Shown here: piece after piece, positions 32,365 through 43,800 of the stretch | Position numbering within the stretch: the stretch's first letter is position 1 | How the letters are laid out: every line of letters starts with the position of its first letter | Assembly: GCA_947579605.1 (NCBI GenBank) | Contig: OX388327.1 | Location: forward strand, 5,071,122 to 5,135,121 | From: Athripsodes cinereus | Taxonomy: Eukaryota; Arthropoda; Insecta; Trichoptera; Leptoceridae | Direction of reading: 5' to 3' | Length of the DNA: 64,000 nt | Made by a program: the position numbers and the translations under genes | Notes under the pieces: generated by a model | What the model saw: the letters and a program-made list of their open reading frames with translations, nothing else | Databases searched by the model: none | What the model was told of the DNA's origin: nothing

Positions 32365-32525
32365 ACTACTATACCATCACGACGCTTTTCACAAATTGGG
32401 TAGCCAGCAAACCAACAGCAACAGCATATAATAAAAACGATAACTATCCTCCCCGTGCCAAGAAAAAAGTAAGACATTCAGTATAAGTGACAAACCTCAT
32501 CGCTGAATTTAAGATGTAAAATGTC
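32365..32525 (+). repeat. Dispersed repeat family D
   Basis: TACCATCACGACGC, GGGTAGCCAGCAAACCAAC, then AAAGTAAGACATTCAG and CCTCATCGCTGAATTTAAGA. Relatives lie at 42420-42560, 55725-55955, 63030-63085 and, inverted, at 51300-51430 and 54005-54075. Confidence 0.6.
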
Positions 32526-33223
32526 TTTATTTATTTCAAAATCGGACATAATTATACACTTTTGCCAGATACACAGAAAGACACAGAGAAATGTTGATAC
32601 ATTCATAATTATTATCTACGAACGAACTGAAATAATATTTAAATTGGGACTACAAAATCCTAGTTATATCTACTTCTGCTTGAAAGTTTGTGAGTTGATG
32701 GCATACCCGGAATACCTCAATAATACATAAGTACAATATATAGTGAATTATTTAAATATCTTACAATATACAATATGTATGGTTATATCAGTAGGTACTA
32801 CCTCGATAATAAGTTTGTATAATGAAATGGTTTGTGTACATAGGTGTGTGCTGTGAGCAGAGGCGGTACGCCGATTTTTACGCGGCCTCATGCATAAGTT
32901 TTTTTAAACACAAATAAAAGTTAATAAAAGAATATTATTTTGAAAATCGTTTTAGGTTACCAAAATTTCGATACGTGTCTTTGTAAAATCGCGAATTCAT
33001 TCAGAATAAAAACAAATATCAACGATTTATTGTAAATTATTTTCTGCAATTACCCGAGATGCCGTGAAACCTAATTATGTATTATCTGAAGTTATGCACT
33101 AGCAGCACTATAGAAAGATATGGCATGATGTTTTAGATATAGAAAAAAACTAAAAAATAATAGTTTCAACAACGAGAAATTTTGAATGACACAGCTGGAT
33201 GAAAACGTAAATCATCAATAACT

Positions 33224-33340
33224 CGGTGACAATTCGGAGCATTCTCCGAAGAAATATTCGAATATTGAATGCCTTCGTTAACCGTCTCAAGGAGGCATTC
33301 ATTCGAATATTTCTTCGGAGAATACTCCGAATTGTCACCG
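33224..33340. other. Long near-perfect hairpin
   Basis: The left arm (33224-33274) starts CGGTGACAATTCGGAGCATT and includes CTCCGAAGAAATATTCGAAT. The right arm (33292-33340) ends AATACTCCGAATTGTCACCG. About 48 bp pair with few mismatches around an 18-base loop, and weaker pairing continues outside. It could be a foldback element or a hairpin-RNA precursor. Confidence 0.8.
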
Positions 33341-33382
33341 AATGATTGAAGATTGATAATAAAACTGACGTTTTGTCGTCGC

Positions 33383-33505
33383 GCGCCTTTGCGATATACT
33401 CGCTCTCTGTATATTGATTATAATATCTAATTTGAATGCATTTTTCTATAAAATTGTATAGATATATTACAATTGTATATAGTACAGTAAAGGATGAATA
33501 AATAA
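33383..33505 (+). repeat. LINE-tail-like repeat (family C), copy 6
   Basis: TTTGCGATATACTCGCTCTC at the start and TACAGTAAAGGATGAATAAA near the end. Orientation as for copy 5. Confidence 0.65.
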
Positions 33506-33704
33506 ACAAAAGTATTTTTGGCTACTCCGCTTGCGGGGTACCGTGATAGCATAGTAGTAGTTGTAGAAGTAGTTCTAAAATCTTTGAATTTGAAAAATTT
33601 GGGCAAAAATCAATGTAGCGAAGTTTCCTAGTTTCCTACCAACCAATAATTTTTGATTTATTACGGGCCCAACAAATTTTGATTTATTATTATTTTTCCC
33701 ACAG

Positions 33705-33954
33705 GAGACGCAAACGCCTCTGGTTACATGGAGGTGAAACTACACGGTTCATGAATATTCACAGCGCAGGGGAAACAGTCTACAGCCAACAGGACAGTTA
33801 CATAGCACTAATAATGAATATTAAACAGACAGATGAAAAAGCTAAACAATTTGTCTGGCATCACTATCCGGATGCAATAATATCGGAATATATACCCAAT
33901 ATAAACATAACAACGTGGAACCTATTTAGAGAAAACGTTGTGACAATCAATATC
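33705..33954 (+). CDS. Internal coding exon of an unidentified gene
   Basis: An acceptor (TTTTTCCCACAG ending at 33704) and a consensus donor (ATC then GTAAGT at 33955) enclose 250 bp. It is open in one frame, entering in phase 2 and leaving in phase 0. The 83 residues have normal composition: RRKRLWLHGGETTRFMNIHS, AGETVYSQQDSYIALIMNIK, KQFVWHHYPDAIISEYIPNI and NLFRENVVTINI. I do not recognise the family. Phase is compatible with the first exon at 17638-17708. No clear next exon was found, so the following introns may also be long. Confidence 0.6.
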
Positions 33955-36900
33955 GTAAGTAGGAGAGAATTGAGACAGCAGCTAGAACAAGGATCCATGT
34001 GTCTTTTTTTCCGGAAAATCTTGAAATTATGTAATTTCATTCTTGCCCATAACCATACTAATTTTCATTGAGATGATATCTTAATTCGTAACGCAAAGGT
34101 TTTTTGTGTGTTCGAAGGGTCGATGCTAGTTTTGTAGGGATTCCAGTCAGTTGGAAAGTTTTTAACTCTGTTAGAATTTGTATATTTTGTATGAATTTTT
34201 GTGAATAAATAATATTCACATTAGATTAGCTGGTCATATAATGTAAAAGAAATTGGTTTATTATTTATAAAAAAAGGAACAATGATATAAAAAAATATTA
34301 AAATTGATATTATCACAACAAAAATAATAATCAATGTGAAAATTTCGTTGTCAAATGCTTCTAGCTAAATCAAAATTTCATATATTTTTTTTATTTATTT
34401 ATTCCATTACGTTTTCTATAAGATACTCAGTGTGCCGCTATGAAACTATGAGCCAACACTGCTGTACCTGGAGAGCTGCGAGGATTAGTCGGAACACAAG
34501 GTAAGAAGCTTATTACCATATAAATAAAGAATAAGTGATCACACATTGTTGAAAATTAGCTACATGTCAGGGAATGGATAATGTGTAAATTCAGAAGGAC
34601 ACACAATTGAAAACTTGTAAATTTGCAAAAAAATATATGCCATTTTGGCTTACGGATCCTTGTTCTAGCTACAGCTTTAATTAAGATCAAAAGCAATGCA
34701 TGTTGTGCTAAAATAGGATATCTAAATTTCGCACTTAACAAGGACGTGGCTATACGGAATGCATTAAATTTGTGCACCCGTCAAAAATAGGTTTCCCGCT
34801 CCTTTGCAAGTTACCAATAAGTGTCCTGTTTTTTCTTTGTAAGTAATCAAGTGAAATGTCGTGATAGTATTAATAATTAATGATCATTTTTTACAAAATA
34901 TAGCGCAAAAGATGGTAAAATTCAGTGTCTTGATATCAATGATATTTCGGTACAAAGATTTTTTTAACTAATTTGTGCAAAGTTGCACAGAAATTGAAAA
35001 AAAAAATGTTTTCAACGTGTGTCTCCATAAGGAAATGTTGGAGAGAGAAAAAAGAAGAAATGAAACAGTTATATCATACTGCTTCCTAACTATCAATGTG
35101 TATTTTGAAATTTGAGAATGACTGCTTGATGAAGGGAAAATACCCTCATTAGAAAGTTTAGCGCTGATCCAAGATTAATTATTTGTGCTTTTGTTTTAAA
35201 CTAATATAATAGAGTAGGTTGTTCAAAACATCTGCTTATTCTTGTGAAGTATGAAATTAAACAGACATTAGCGTAATTTCGAATGAAACATTTGGTTGAT
35301 GTTTTGGTCCTTCGTGTCGGATTTTTGATCCTCCGAGCCGGATTTTTTTATTGACATGTAAATCCGTCAATGGATATCGATATATATTATATCTATGTAA
35401 AATAATTATTTTAAGTTATAGAGACAGTTTTCAAAATAGAGAAAGCCGGCGAATAATAATGCAAGCAAAATACTTTTTAAATAAAGAGTTTTTTGAATTC
35501 TTAGGACCAATTGTGTCAAGAGTTTTTTCGTGAAATTATTTAACTTATAAATAATTTTATGAGTCACAATTTTTTCACTAGGTGAGATCAGCAAAACAAA
35601 ATTAAACCCGCATCTAAAATATTATTCCAATCATACATACCTTGCGGTTTAATTTAACCTAACCTCAACATGAAATAAAAATAAACTTGAAACTTTTCCT
35701 TATGTGCTACAATACAACACCACAGACTAGAAGGAAAGATGTACAATGTTGTTAATTTTAAAATATATTTATAGAAAATAGTTTCTTTTGTTTATATTAT
35801 GTACAAATATTTACGTGAAATATTATAAACACAACACAGTGTGATTATTGTACTGAGTTGATATGAAAATTTGACGTTTCGCTCGTAAACATTACGGACA
35901 CCTCACGGAGCACGCGCCGAGAGAAGACTGCAAGGAATAAAGGAGAAGCGGAGGTGAAGTTTTGAGGAAAATTGGAGGGAACTGTGTCCTTTCAGGGGTG
36001 GCTATAATGTGATGGAGTTTTGTGTATTTTATATTTTTGTTTGTTATGTATACGTTTTATTGCGGTACGTAATGGTTTCTCATTTTATTCGAGTAAATAA
36101 TAATGAAGTAGCTACTTTACCAATGTAGTTTTTTATTTGCTATTTTTCAGAACGATTTTTTCTTGGATATGTAGGGAGGTCAACATTCAATATTTTTATT
36201 TTTTGTTCAGTTTTTTTTAATATTGATTTACATATATCCACATCTCTTATAGAAAACAAATATACTTCTAGAACTTGCATTTACCGGGTTGGTTAGAGGA
36301 AATTGCAGATTTAATAAGCTCACCGTTTATCCTGAATATTCTATATATTAAGGTGTTTTTTTTTTAATTAATGAAAATGAAGTTCGAATCTTGTTGCGGA
36401 CCCATTACGACTTCGCCAGATAATTAGATTGCTTACCAATTCATGAAGTTCTTCATACATACGTATCAATCATTACGTAGCAAGAACCCAAGATAATTTC
36501 TAAGGGAGGGGGGGGGGGGAAGCTGTATAGAAAAATTGATTGTTCTCATACTTAAGAATCTATTATTTTTGTCAATTTTAGTACTACTCTCGAGATACGA
36601 GAAGTTTCCCCCGGGTGCACTTATGTCACGTAGATCAATACGTAGCCATTTTTGATTTTCTTGATTCTTGGCTGTTCGCGTTTTCTTTCATCCTTCTATG
36701 ATAAATTGAAAAAGAAAAAAATCGTAGTGATCGCTTCATCATCCATTAGCTTCACGTATCCAAATAATCGAAACTCATTTGTACGCATTCTATGTATTAC
36801 ACACGTTTCGCATTCTTACCTGTAGTTACCTATTTATTTTTGTTTGGCACAACCCTATATAGCAGTATAACTGCTGTCAATGAGACAAGATGGCGCCTGA

Positions 36901-37252
36901 TATATGGTTATTACGGGAGGGGGACTTCCCGCTCAATATTTTGAATGGTCTCCCAGCTCCCTACTACCTACCTACTGTCGCTATAACACCACTGGTAGTA
37001 GTGGTATTAGGGCCCCTCATCCCCCGCATTCGGGCGCCCATAATCACAACAGTCGCTATGCTAATTTAAGGTGACCATGATGATTTATGACACTCGAGAC
37101 GCATAAATTAAGAAATATGCGACTGCGCATATTTTTTGCGTGCAATAAAGCTAATTAAAATGAATGAATAATTTCCTACTACGAAGTAATTATTATTATT
37201 TTTGTAGTGGTGCATGTTCCTCTCGAGTCACAAAATATTAACTCAATTACCA
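33955..37252. other. Mostly empty; possible short exon near 34449-34501 and a GC-rich patch
   Basis: About 34449-34501 ends in a consensus donor (ACAAG then GTAAGA) and is less AT-rich, but no frame is convincing. About 36890-37060 is unusually GC-rich (GGGAGGGGGACTTCCCGC, GGCGCCCATAATCACAACAG), perhaps retroelement-derived. A G-rich run lies near 36510. Nothing else was recognised. Confidence 0.35.
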
Positions 37253-38071
37253 CTAAAACTTGGCTTGATTGGGATCAGTATGGTATCAATGTCGACGGGG
37301 AAAGACTGACAAACCTCAGATTCGCTGATGACATAGTAGGTACTCTTTGCCAATACAGAGGAAGAAATCGCTGTAATGTTAACCGATCTTAAAAACGAAT
37401 GCAGCAAAGTGGGATTAAAAATGAACATGAGTAAGACAAAAATTATGTCCACCTCAGAATTAACCCAACCGATTACAATCGAGGGTCAAAACATTGCAAG
37501 AGTTGAGTCCTATGTCTATTTGGGTCACACTGTAAAATTGGGAAGGGATAATATGGAAGCTGAACTGGAAAGACGAAGAGCTTTAGGATGGGCTGCATTC
37601 GGCAAGCTATCACATGTCCTAAAATCCCGAAATATTCCCATCCACCTTAAGAAAAGAACATTTGATGCGTGTATACTTCCTGTGCTCACCTATGGATTTG
37701 AGACATCCGCTTTAACAAAGAGGATAATACACAAACTCCGAGTGACACAGAGAGCAATGGAGAGAAGGATGCTGAACATCTCGCTCAGAGATCGCAAAAC
37801 AAATGTTTGGATACGGGAAAGGACCAAGGTAACAGATGTGGCTCAAAGGATCGCGGAGTTAAAGTGGAACTGGGCAGGTCATGTGGCGCGTATGTCTGAT
37901 GATAGATGGACGAAGAAAGTGCTGGACTGGAGGCCTAGAACAGGACGCAGAAGCGTAGGTAGGCCCCAAACAAGATGGTCCGATGATATTAAAAGAGTGG
38001 CGTCCAACAGAAATTTATGGAAGTCCAAGAGGGAGGCCTTTGTTCAATACTGGACACAAGAAGAAGGCTGA
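37253..38071 (+). pseudogene. 5'-truncated, frameshifted RTE-like LINE reverse transcriptase
   Basis: KTWLDWDQYGINVDGERLTN followed by LRFADDIV contains the catalytic F-A-D-D. The frame then breaks at about 37341, where an extra GGTA disrupts the reading VLFANTEEEIAVMLTDLK. The second part is open to TGA at 38069-38071 and includes SYVYLGHTVKL, FDACILPVLTYGFETSALTK and WAGHVARMSDDRWTKKVLDW. This C-terminus is typical of RTE-like elements of insects. A GGTAAGGTAAGG tail follows. The endonuclease part is missing. Confidence 0.85.
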
Positions 38072-38337
38072 GGTAAGGTAAGGTACCACTAAAATAACTA
38101 AATTCAAATATGTTTATTATTAAGGATTTTTTTTTTTAAACAATTTACACATTTTTTTAAACAGCATAATATCTATTTATTTACTTATATATTGAATGGT
38201 TATAGAAGCCTTTGACATAAAAAAATACAATAAAATAACAATCGATAGAGAAAAAAAATATAAAATAAATTTTCTTAAATTTGAGCAGAGCTCATATTTT
38301 GAGGGATTATTCCATTGGTCTGCAAATTTTTTTTTTG

Positions 38338-38508
38338 AAAGATATATCTGGGTTTTGTTTTTTATAAACCCAAATACAACCTTATACACCTTTCACAGTA
38401 AGCTACTAAAAGCTTGTGTCGTGAAAGGGAGTTTGCCGGCACCTGGTATCAGACCACGGACCCCTTGTTCACGAGGCCGAGACTCTACCTCCAGGCTACC
38501 GACGAACT
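38338..38508 (-). mobile_element. tRNA-related SINE (family B), copy 2
   Basis: The minus strand begins AGTTCGTCGGTAGCCTGGAG and continues through CTCCCTTTCACGACACAAGC to a T/A-rich tail. It contains the box-B-like region in mutated form. Confidence 0.75.
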
Positions 38509-39449
38509 ATTATTATATTAAAACACAAGTTTGCTCCTATGATAAAATATCTCAAGAGCTTGCAAAATCTTTCAAAGCAGTATATTTTTTATATGGTATT
38601 TTTTTTAGTTGTTACAATAAATATTACCTCGATACAGGTGCAAATCCAGTGAGGTAGTATTGAGTGCATAAATGTGAATTTAAAAAGTGAAAAATGTTAT
38701 ATTTGTACTGTAAAAATATTTTGGGAAATAAATTATTTTTATGACTTTCTTTTATTTCAATTAAAGACATGCAGTAAATAGGTATATCTTAATCATGAAT
38801 TAATTGATTATCAACATTAGCTGTCACACAGAATGGTTACCCTGCTCATTTGCTGAAAGTAATGTCTGCTGACTGTTTAGAGTGCTCAGGTAGTTACTAT
38901 ATAGTATATGTATAAGTAGGTGGGTACCTCTATTACTGGTAAATAGTCATGGAGCCATATACAGTGAATAGTAGTCATTGGCCTAATAGACCAGTAATGC
39001 AGTACAAATTTTCTCAGAAAACATGTTCCGAAATAAAAAAAATAGTATTATGCATTTTATATTAATATTTAGAAGCTAATGGTCTCTTTTGTACTTATAC
39101 AAAAGTATCACACAACCTATATACCTGATAAAGCCACAAAGGGAATTTCACATTGAAAAAAAAAACAAAGATAGTTGTTCCATTCTGCAACACAAACAAT
39201 ATTATGTAATTCCACTTTCGGGATGCTATCTCAAAATTTATTTAACATTTTGGCTTTTTTTAGAGTTTAAGACAAATCAGTTTTTTTTTTTAAATTTTAA
39301 AAAATCTCCATAATAAAAAAAATAATATTTGTAATGAAAGAGGAGTAAATGGGTTTGCAGGATTCTAATCTGGGATCTCCTGATTATAAGTTGAAAAACC
39401 CATCATATTAGTGACAATCTCGTAGCAAATACAGTAAGTAAATACACAG
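38509..39449. other. No gene seen
   Basis: AT-rich spacer. About 39345-39420 contains a weak tRNA-like SINE remnant (GGATTCTAATCTGGGATCTC). No exon was recognised. Confidence 0.4.
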
Positions 39450-39595
39450 AAAATTTTATTTATTTATTTATTCATTCTTTACTGTACATTGGTTACTAAC
39501 AATTACATAAAGAAATACATTCAAATTAAATACAATCAATATACAGAGGGCGAGTTTATCACATAGGCACAATCTCCTCCAGATAATCTTAAGTA
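39450..39595 (-). repeat. LINE-tail-like repeat (family C), copy 7
   Basis: TTTATTTATTTATTCATTCT, TTACTGTACATTGGTTACTA, then CAGAGGGCGAGTTTATCAC. Confidence 0.7.
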
Positions 39596-39699
39596 CTAAT
39601 ATGTTAATCAAAATTATGTGAACAAAAATACATGATTTATTTCAAAACTTAACAACCAATACAAAATAATTTCACAATACTAATATATTATTAGAACAC

Positions 39700-39957
39700 C
39701 TTGCTGCAGGAGGCGATCTAGACTATGGGACATGGAAAACCCTAAATCGACTGAGATCTGGTGTAGGAAACTGCCGCGACAATAGAGAACGATGGGGCTT
39801 CCTACAGGACGAATCCGGAGCATGTGACTGTGGTGCAGCACAAACTATGCCACACTTGTTAGAGTGTCCATTGTGCCCTGTCACTTGCACTATGGAGGAT
39901 ATTTTTGACGCATCTCCACCTGCTGTGCGTTTTGCGCAGTACTGGAGATCAGTTTGA
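39700..39957 (+). pseudogene. C-terminal fragment of a jockey-like LINE protein
   Basis: Eighty-five codons open to TGA: LAAGGDLDYGTWKTLNRLRS, GVGNCRDNRERWGFLQDES, then the zinc-knuckle-like CDCGAAQTMPHLLECPLCP. This WxxLNRLRxGxG...CxCG...H...CP layout ends many insect jockey-type ORF2 proteins. It is only the last fraction of the element. Confidence 0.75.
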
Positions 39958-40314
39958 TGGGTTTTTTCTCTGGGTTTCGACACGATAAATAATAATTCAG
40001 TTACAGATTTACAATACATATTATGCTAGAAATATAAAACTGATGAATGCTTACAATATCAGAAAACAAAAAATGTTTTTTAATCTATGCAGTCTTACAA
40101 TAATTTTTGACTTAGGCATTTAAAAATAATTAAATTCAAAAATTTCGTGGGTGAAAAACCAGTTTTCATTTTGATTTTATCAAAAAATTTAGCTTTATAT
40201 TATATATGTAGATAATTCAGTTCCATAGATTACAGTTTTAGATTTTTTGACTTATTTTATGAAGAAAGTGATATACATTCAATCCCATAAACAAAAAAAG
40301 TATAAAATAATAAT

Positions 40315-40445
40315 AATAAAAACTTATATTGCACAAAACATCAACAAAATAAAATAAACATTAAATTTAAACTAAACAAATAAATTTTGTGCAATGGGCG
40401 AGTTTATCGCAGAAGCGTGATATCTTCCAACTAACCCATAAAATA
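40315..40445 (-). repeat. LINE-tail-like repeat (family C), copy 8
   Basis: AACTTATATTGCACAAAACA, then GTGCAATGGGCGAGTTTATC and TATCTTCCAACTAACCC. Confidence 0.7.
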
Positions 40446-40894
40446 GCTATTTTTTACATTACATACAGCAGATATTTGTAGAATATCATTGATGTAAGAA
40501 ATTTATATGAAAGAAAAAAGGGATTTTTTGTGTATGGTGAAATGTGACAGTTTGAGTATAAAAGAGAATGAACGATGGACTGATAGTGGTGTGCAAGAGA
40601 GACAGAATGCTGTATTGTTTTGAGAATGACTAAGTGAATGCAGTCGTTACCTAGTTGTGGATGTTGTCGGTTGTGTGTTTGTGGTTTAAAAAACAAATAA
40701 TAGGATATATTTAAAAACAGTTGTAAATATATTTAAAAACAGTTGTGAATATATTTAAAAACTTGCTCCATATTCTCACGCAAACTTAAAACTTTTTTGA
40801 ATTTGTTTCAAAACTTTGACATACTATAATTTGGAATAATATGATTTCAAGTTATTGGCTCATGAAACTGAGCGCTCAATATAACTCTATGCAA

Positions 40895-43800
40895 TTATGA
40901 TATAAGAGTATCTCCATCAGTAGCAGTAAAATATGTATAAAGTTTTTTAGCTAATTCCGGCCCTAATCGTTTAGCCCCAGCCATAGGGCCTTTATCTCTA
41001 CGTACTGGAATATCTCCGAGTAATGTCGTAGCTTCTGTAGTGCCCCCTTTCAGTCCTATCAGAGTCTCGGATAAGGCAGCTGGGCTCTTATATGCTTCGC
41101 ACACCGCTTGCCCTACTTCCAAGCCAGCTAAAGGAAATTTGCACAGAGACTGACTCCACAGACGTAAAAGACCATTTCCTGCAAAATACAAAATATTGTG
41201 TGATAAAAAAATGGTTAGAAAAGAAAACTTTTAAGAAAATAAAGAAACAATAAAGCCATAGCGCCACCTCTCAAAAGTGAGAAAATCGATAGATTAACTG
41301 TGAATAATAAACATTCAAGATATTCTCTCCATGCCAAAAAAAAAATGATATTCAGGATGGGTGGCCATAACTCATCATTGCTGAAATAAAAAATTTAAAT
41401 TTATCAAGAAGACTGAATAATAATTTCTCTTACCTTGGGCATCCACTTTGACGCAGTCTCTGTTATCACCTCTCATGAAGAAATCTGCTTGAAGGTCTTG
41501 TTCATACTTCTCTTTTCTAAAATAATAAAAAAAAAATACTTATGAACAAATAATTAAAAAATGACAATTACTTTTTTGTTTCATAGAGTTCTTGTCAAAG
41601 AATAGATCTCCCACCATATCATATTTCCAGTAATCTATAAAATGCACATCTCGGCCACAACATTTAGGATGTGGATCGTAAGATATGCAGCTGAGCAGGG
41701 TTGCACAGAACAGAGCAGAATGGAAAAAATGACTGCTGCAAACTAATCAACAGGATTGAAATCACACAGAGGAGGGGTTAATACTTGAGTAATGTATATA
41801 CTTACTTGTACGGTGCCTCCGCTACAGCCTTGGTGAAGCTCAGCAACACATTGGCAAACTCTTCAGGTGTCTCCACACGACAGCAGCTTATATTATCATC
41901 CAAAAGTAACTCTGAAACACATAAAACAAAGCTTTTCTTATACGTAGAACATCCCATTATAATTTAAAAAATTAATATCTATAACAACACGGTGTGGTTC
42001 ACCAACACCTACGTGCTTATAAGGCCGACTAAGGATTTACGTGATCATACCGTCGAAGGTCATAACACATCTACAATTTGGCAAGTATATTAGGAGAACT
42101 CTATGAAGTAGAGGTATCACACCATTACATCACTTCCATTGAATCACATCTGGACATCACATCAACGCTTCCTACACATCACACACTTAATTGGGGGGTT
42201 GGCCTGACCGGATCAATATGTCTTTTTTTTCTTTCTTATTTTAATGAATGTTTTGTCAACTCTCTGTGTGTGTCTCTGTAGAATAAATAAATAAAAAATC
42301 GCAACATCAAGATGGAAAGCCACCTCAACTCCTCATCTTGTAATTACTGACAATAAAGACATGCTTCATCAACTTACAATACACTGCTTTCTCTGTCTAC
42401 CCCATTGTAGATACACCCATTTACAATAATGGCATCTCCCACAAGTGGGATAGCCAAGAAATTAACTGCATGTTATGAACATACATATTGTCTTCTACGT
42501 ACAAATAAAAATTAGAACATTCAGGGTGGGTGGCATAAGTCATCACCCCTGAATTGAAAATATTAAATGTCTTATTTATGACTATCACTGAATTGAAAGT
42601 GTTAAATGTCTTATTTATGACTATCACCCTGAATTGAAAATATTAAATGTCTTATTTATGACTATCACTGAATTGAAAATATTAAATGTCTTATTTATGA
42701 CTATCACCTGAATTGAAAGTGTTAAATGTCTTATTTATGACTATCACCTGAATTGAAAGTGTTAAATGTCTTATTTATGACTATCACCAATTAAACGATT
42801 ATCAACATCTAAAAGACGAAGTTTAGGGCTGTTATTAATTATGTATGAATCGAAAGAAATATCTTTAAAGTCTGAATAGCTGAATTGAAAATATTAAATG
42901 TCTTATTTATGACTATCACCTGAATTGAAAATGATAAATGTCTTATTTATGACTATCACGCTGAATTTAAAATATTAAATGTCTTATATATGACTTATTA
43001 TGAATATCTGCTTTTTATGGGGCAGTGAAAAATTTAGAAATTTGATTCGGTTCAATATGTATTTACTACCAAAATGGTTGAAAAACTTTTTAACTCAAAT
43101 GTTACATGTAAATAAGGAATTGTTTGCTTACTAGCTAAATAGTACTCCAGATCCCCCTCAGTGATGTAAGCCTCTTTGTCTACCCTGCTAGTAGTGCTTT
43201 CGCCTCTAACTGTCTTTTTCCAATTCGCCTTGTCTTTATTCTTATGTTTTCTAGAAATTTACAAACACGAGTAAAATAATTTGTGACTATTCCTATCATA
43301 ACATTTTATTTATTCTTTAGACATTATCATATTATCGAGACCCTCAATATGCATCAAAAACATATTTTATGAATTTTGACACAATTAAATGTCGGGAACT
43401 GGATTTTACTTACTAGAAGTGTGATATCAATTATATTAATACCTATTCAAATAGGTTAACTATTGGTGAATTAAAACCAAGTGGAATGATTAATCTAGGG
43501 TGGTTCAAAATATAATTAACTCCCCATTTGTTTGGCTCATGTTTTATTTTTTTTAAATTTATTTATTCCAATAGATTTTTTCATTATTTATTAACTATAT
43601 TAACATTATAGTTTCATATTTATTTTCAATTTTATAAATTAATCCATTTCGTTACATTGAAATCATTACAACTTTTACAAAAAATAAGATAAATGGGAGA
43701 TTACAATAATAAACTGTGGTCAGATAACCTTTATATGTTAAAAAATAAAATTTAGAAACAAAACTCAGAAATTCAGACATAAAAATGTGTGTGACTGTGG

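Noticed and set aside
33150..33509. 119-codon frame on the minus strand
   Set aside because: It runs through a hairpin and a family C repeat, so the open frame is accidental.
34430..34501. Exon following 33705-33954
   Set aside because: The donor is good, but the required phase-0 frame contains stops, so it cannot be joined directly.
36880..37080. CpG-island promoter of a gene
   Set aside because: GC-rich but without an adjacent first exon; more likely retroelement sequence.
42549..42990. CRISPR-like or gene-coding repeats
   Set aside because: Contiguous 40-bp minisatellite in an intron, with stops in the frames.
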